Assembly: GCF_011043735.1 (NCBI RefSeq)
Contig: NZ_JAAKGV010000001.1
Coordinates: 372,001-436,000, forward strand
Direction: 5' to 3'
Origin: Methylobacterium sp. DB0501
Lineage (GTDB): Bacteria > Pseudomonadota > Alphaproteobacteria > Rhizobiales > Beijerinckiaceae
DNA length: 64,000 nucleotides
Numbering within the stretch: the first letter of the stretch is position 1; each line of letters begins with the position of its first letter. This document shows, in pieces, positions 63,795 to 64,000 of this stretch. Below the pieces are notes generated by a model, which did not search any database, was not told the origin of the DNA, and saw only the letters and a program-made list of their open reading frames with translations. The position numbers and the translations under genes were made by a program.

Positions 63795-64000
63795 CGGGCT
63801 CTCCGGAAGACGGCCGCCGAACCTTGCGGAAGGCGAAAAGCCCGTCGAGCTTGCAACAGTCGGAGCCGGACTTCCAGGGGCCGGCCTGACGGTGGAGGGC
63901 CGCCATGTCGTAGCCGGTCCGGTCCGAGCCGATCTGGCCGGAGCCGGTGACCGGCAACCGGATCACCCCAAATCGACCGGTCCGGCGCGGAGGACGGATT

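Overview
The window is 64 kb of very GC-rich chromosome with dense coding and many ATGA/GTGA overlaps. The gene set (leuB, asd, argG, ispA, mtgA, a class 1A penicillin-binding protein, vanAB, a LOG-type hydrolase, PhoR and a CopA pump), the codon use and the families of GC-rich intergenic palindromes suggest a Methylobacterium-like alphaproteobacterium (Hyphomicrobiales). That assignment is inference; there is no rRNA in the window. It holds about 55 protein genes, one tRNA (Asn) and several intergenic palindromes. I see no integrase, transposase or CRISPR array.

Layout. 1-3040: end of a DHA2 drug exporter, a CDF cation exporter and a lytic transglycosylase. 3368-12995: nine same-strand genes, mostly overlapping or nearly so, encoding myo-inositol-phosphate synthase, an HD-fold protein, a SAM methyltransferase, a Gfo/Idh/MocA dehydrogenase, a YcaO protein, a TIM-barrel isomerase, a GT4 glycosyltransferase, a PIG-L deacetylase and a UDG-fold protein. 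This looks like an undescribed small-molecule pathway built on an inositol core and is the most interesting part of the window. 13217-20461: an MprF-type membrane protein, PhoR-like kinase, DUF1007 protein, copper ATPase and diguanylate cyclase. 20505-25259: an enolase-superfamily enzyme divergent from a sugar ABC importer that lacks its ATPase.

25260-28626 is a sharply AT-rich island with two genes: a DUF4297/Cap4-type nuclease and an SMC/Rad50-like ATPase. It resembles a minimal Lamassu-type anti-phage module and was very probably acquired by transfer. 28632-35944 is a five-gene peptide (Dpp/Opp) importer with a divergent M20 amidohydrolase. 36085-45786 holds a secreted protein with a tail-fibre-like end, an ALDH7 dehydrogenase, asd, two secreted proteins of unknown function, a LOG-type hydrolase, leuB, ispA and mtgA. 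45918-49621 holds an acidic protein, a split ATPase/TOPRIM-like pair (a second defence candidate) and argG.

49805-53513 is mixed: a DsbA-fold isomerase, a DUF421 pair, an acyltransferase and a DUF2087 protein. 53582-58474 is a vanillate-type O-demethylase locus: an MFS aromatic-acid transporter and vanB-vanA, with a divergent AraC regulator. In a methylotroph such demethylation would release usable formaldehyde (inference). 58544-63794 holds tRNA-Asn, a small secreted protein, a His-rich secreted protein, a class A PBP carrying a C-terminal SNase-like domain, and a secreted peptidoglycan-binding/trypsin-like protein.
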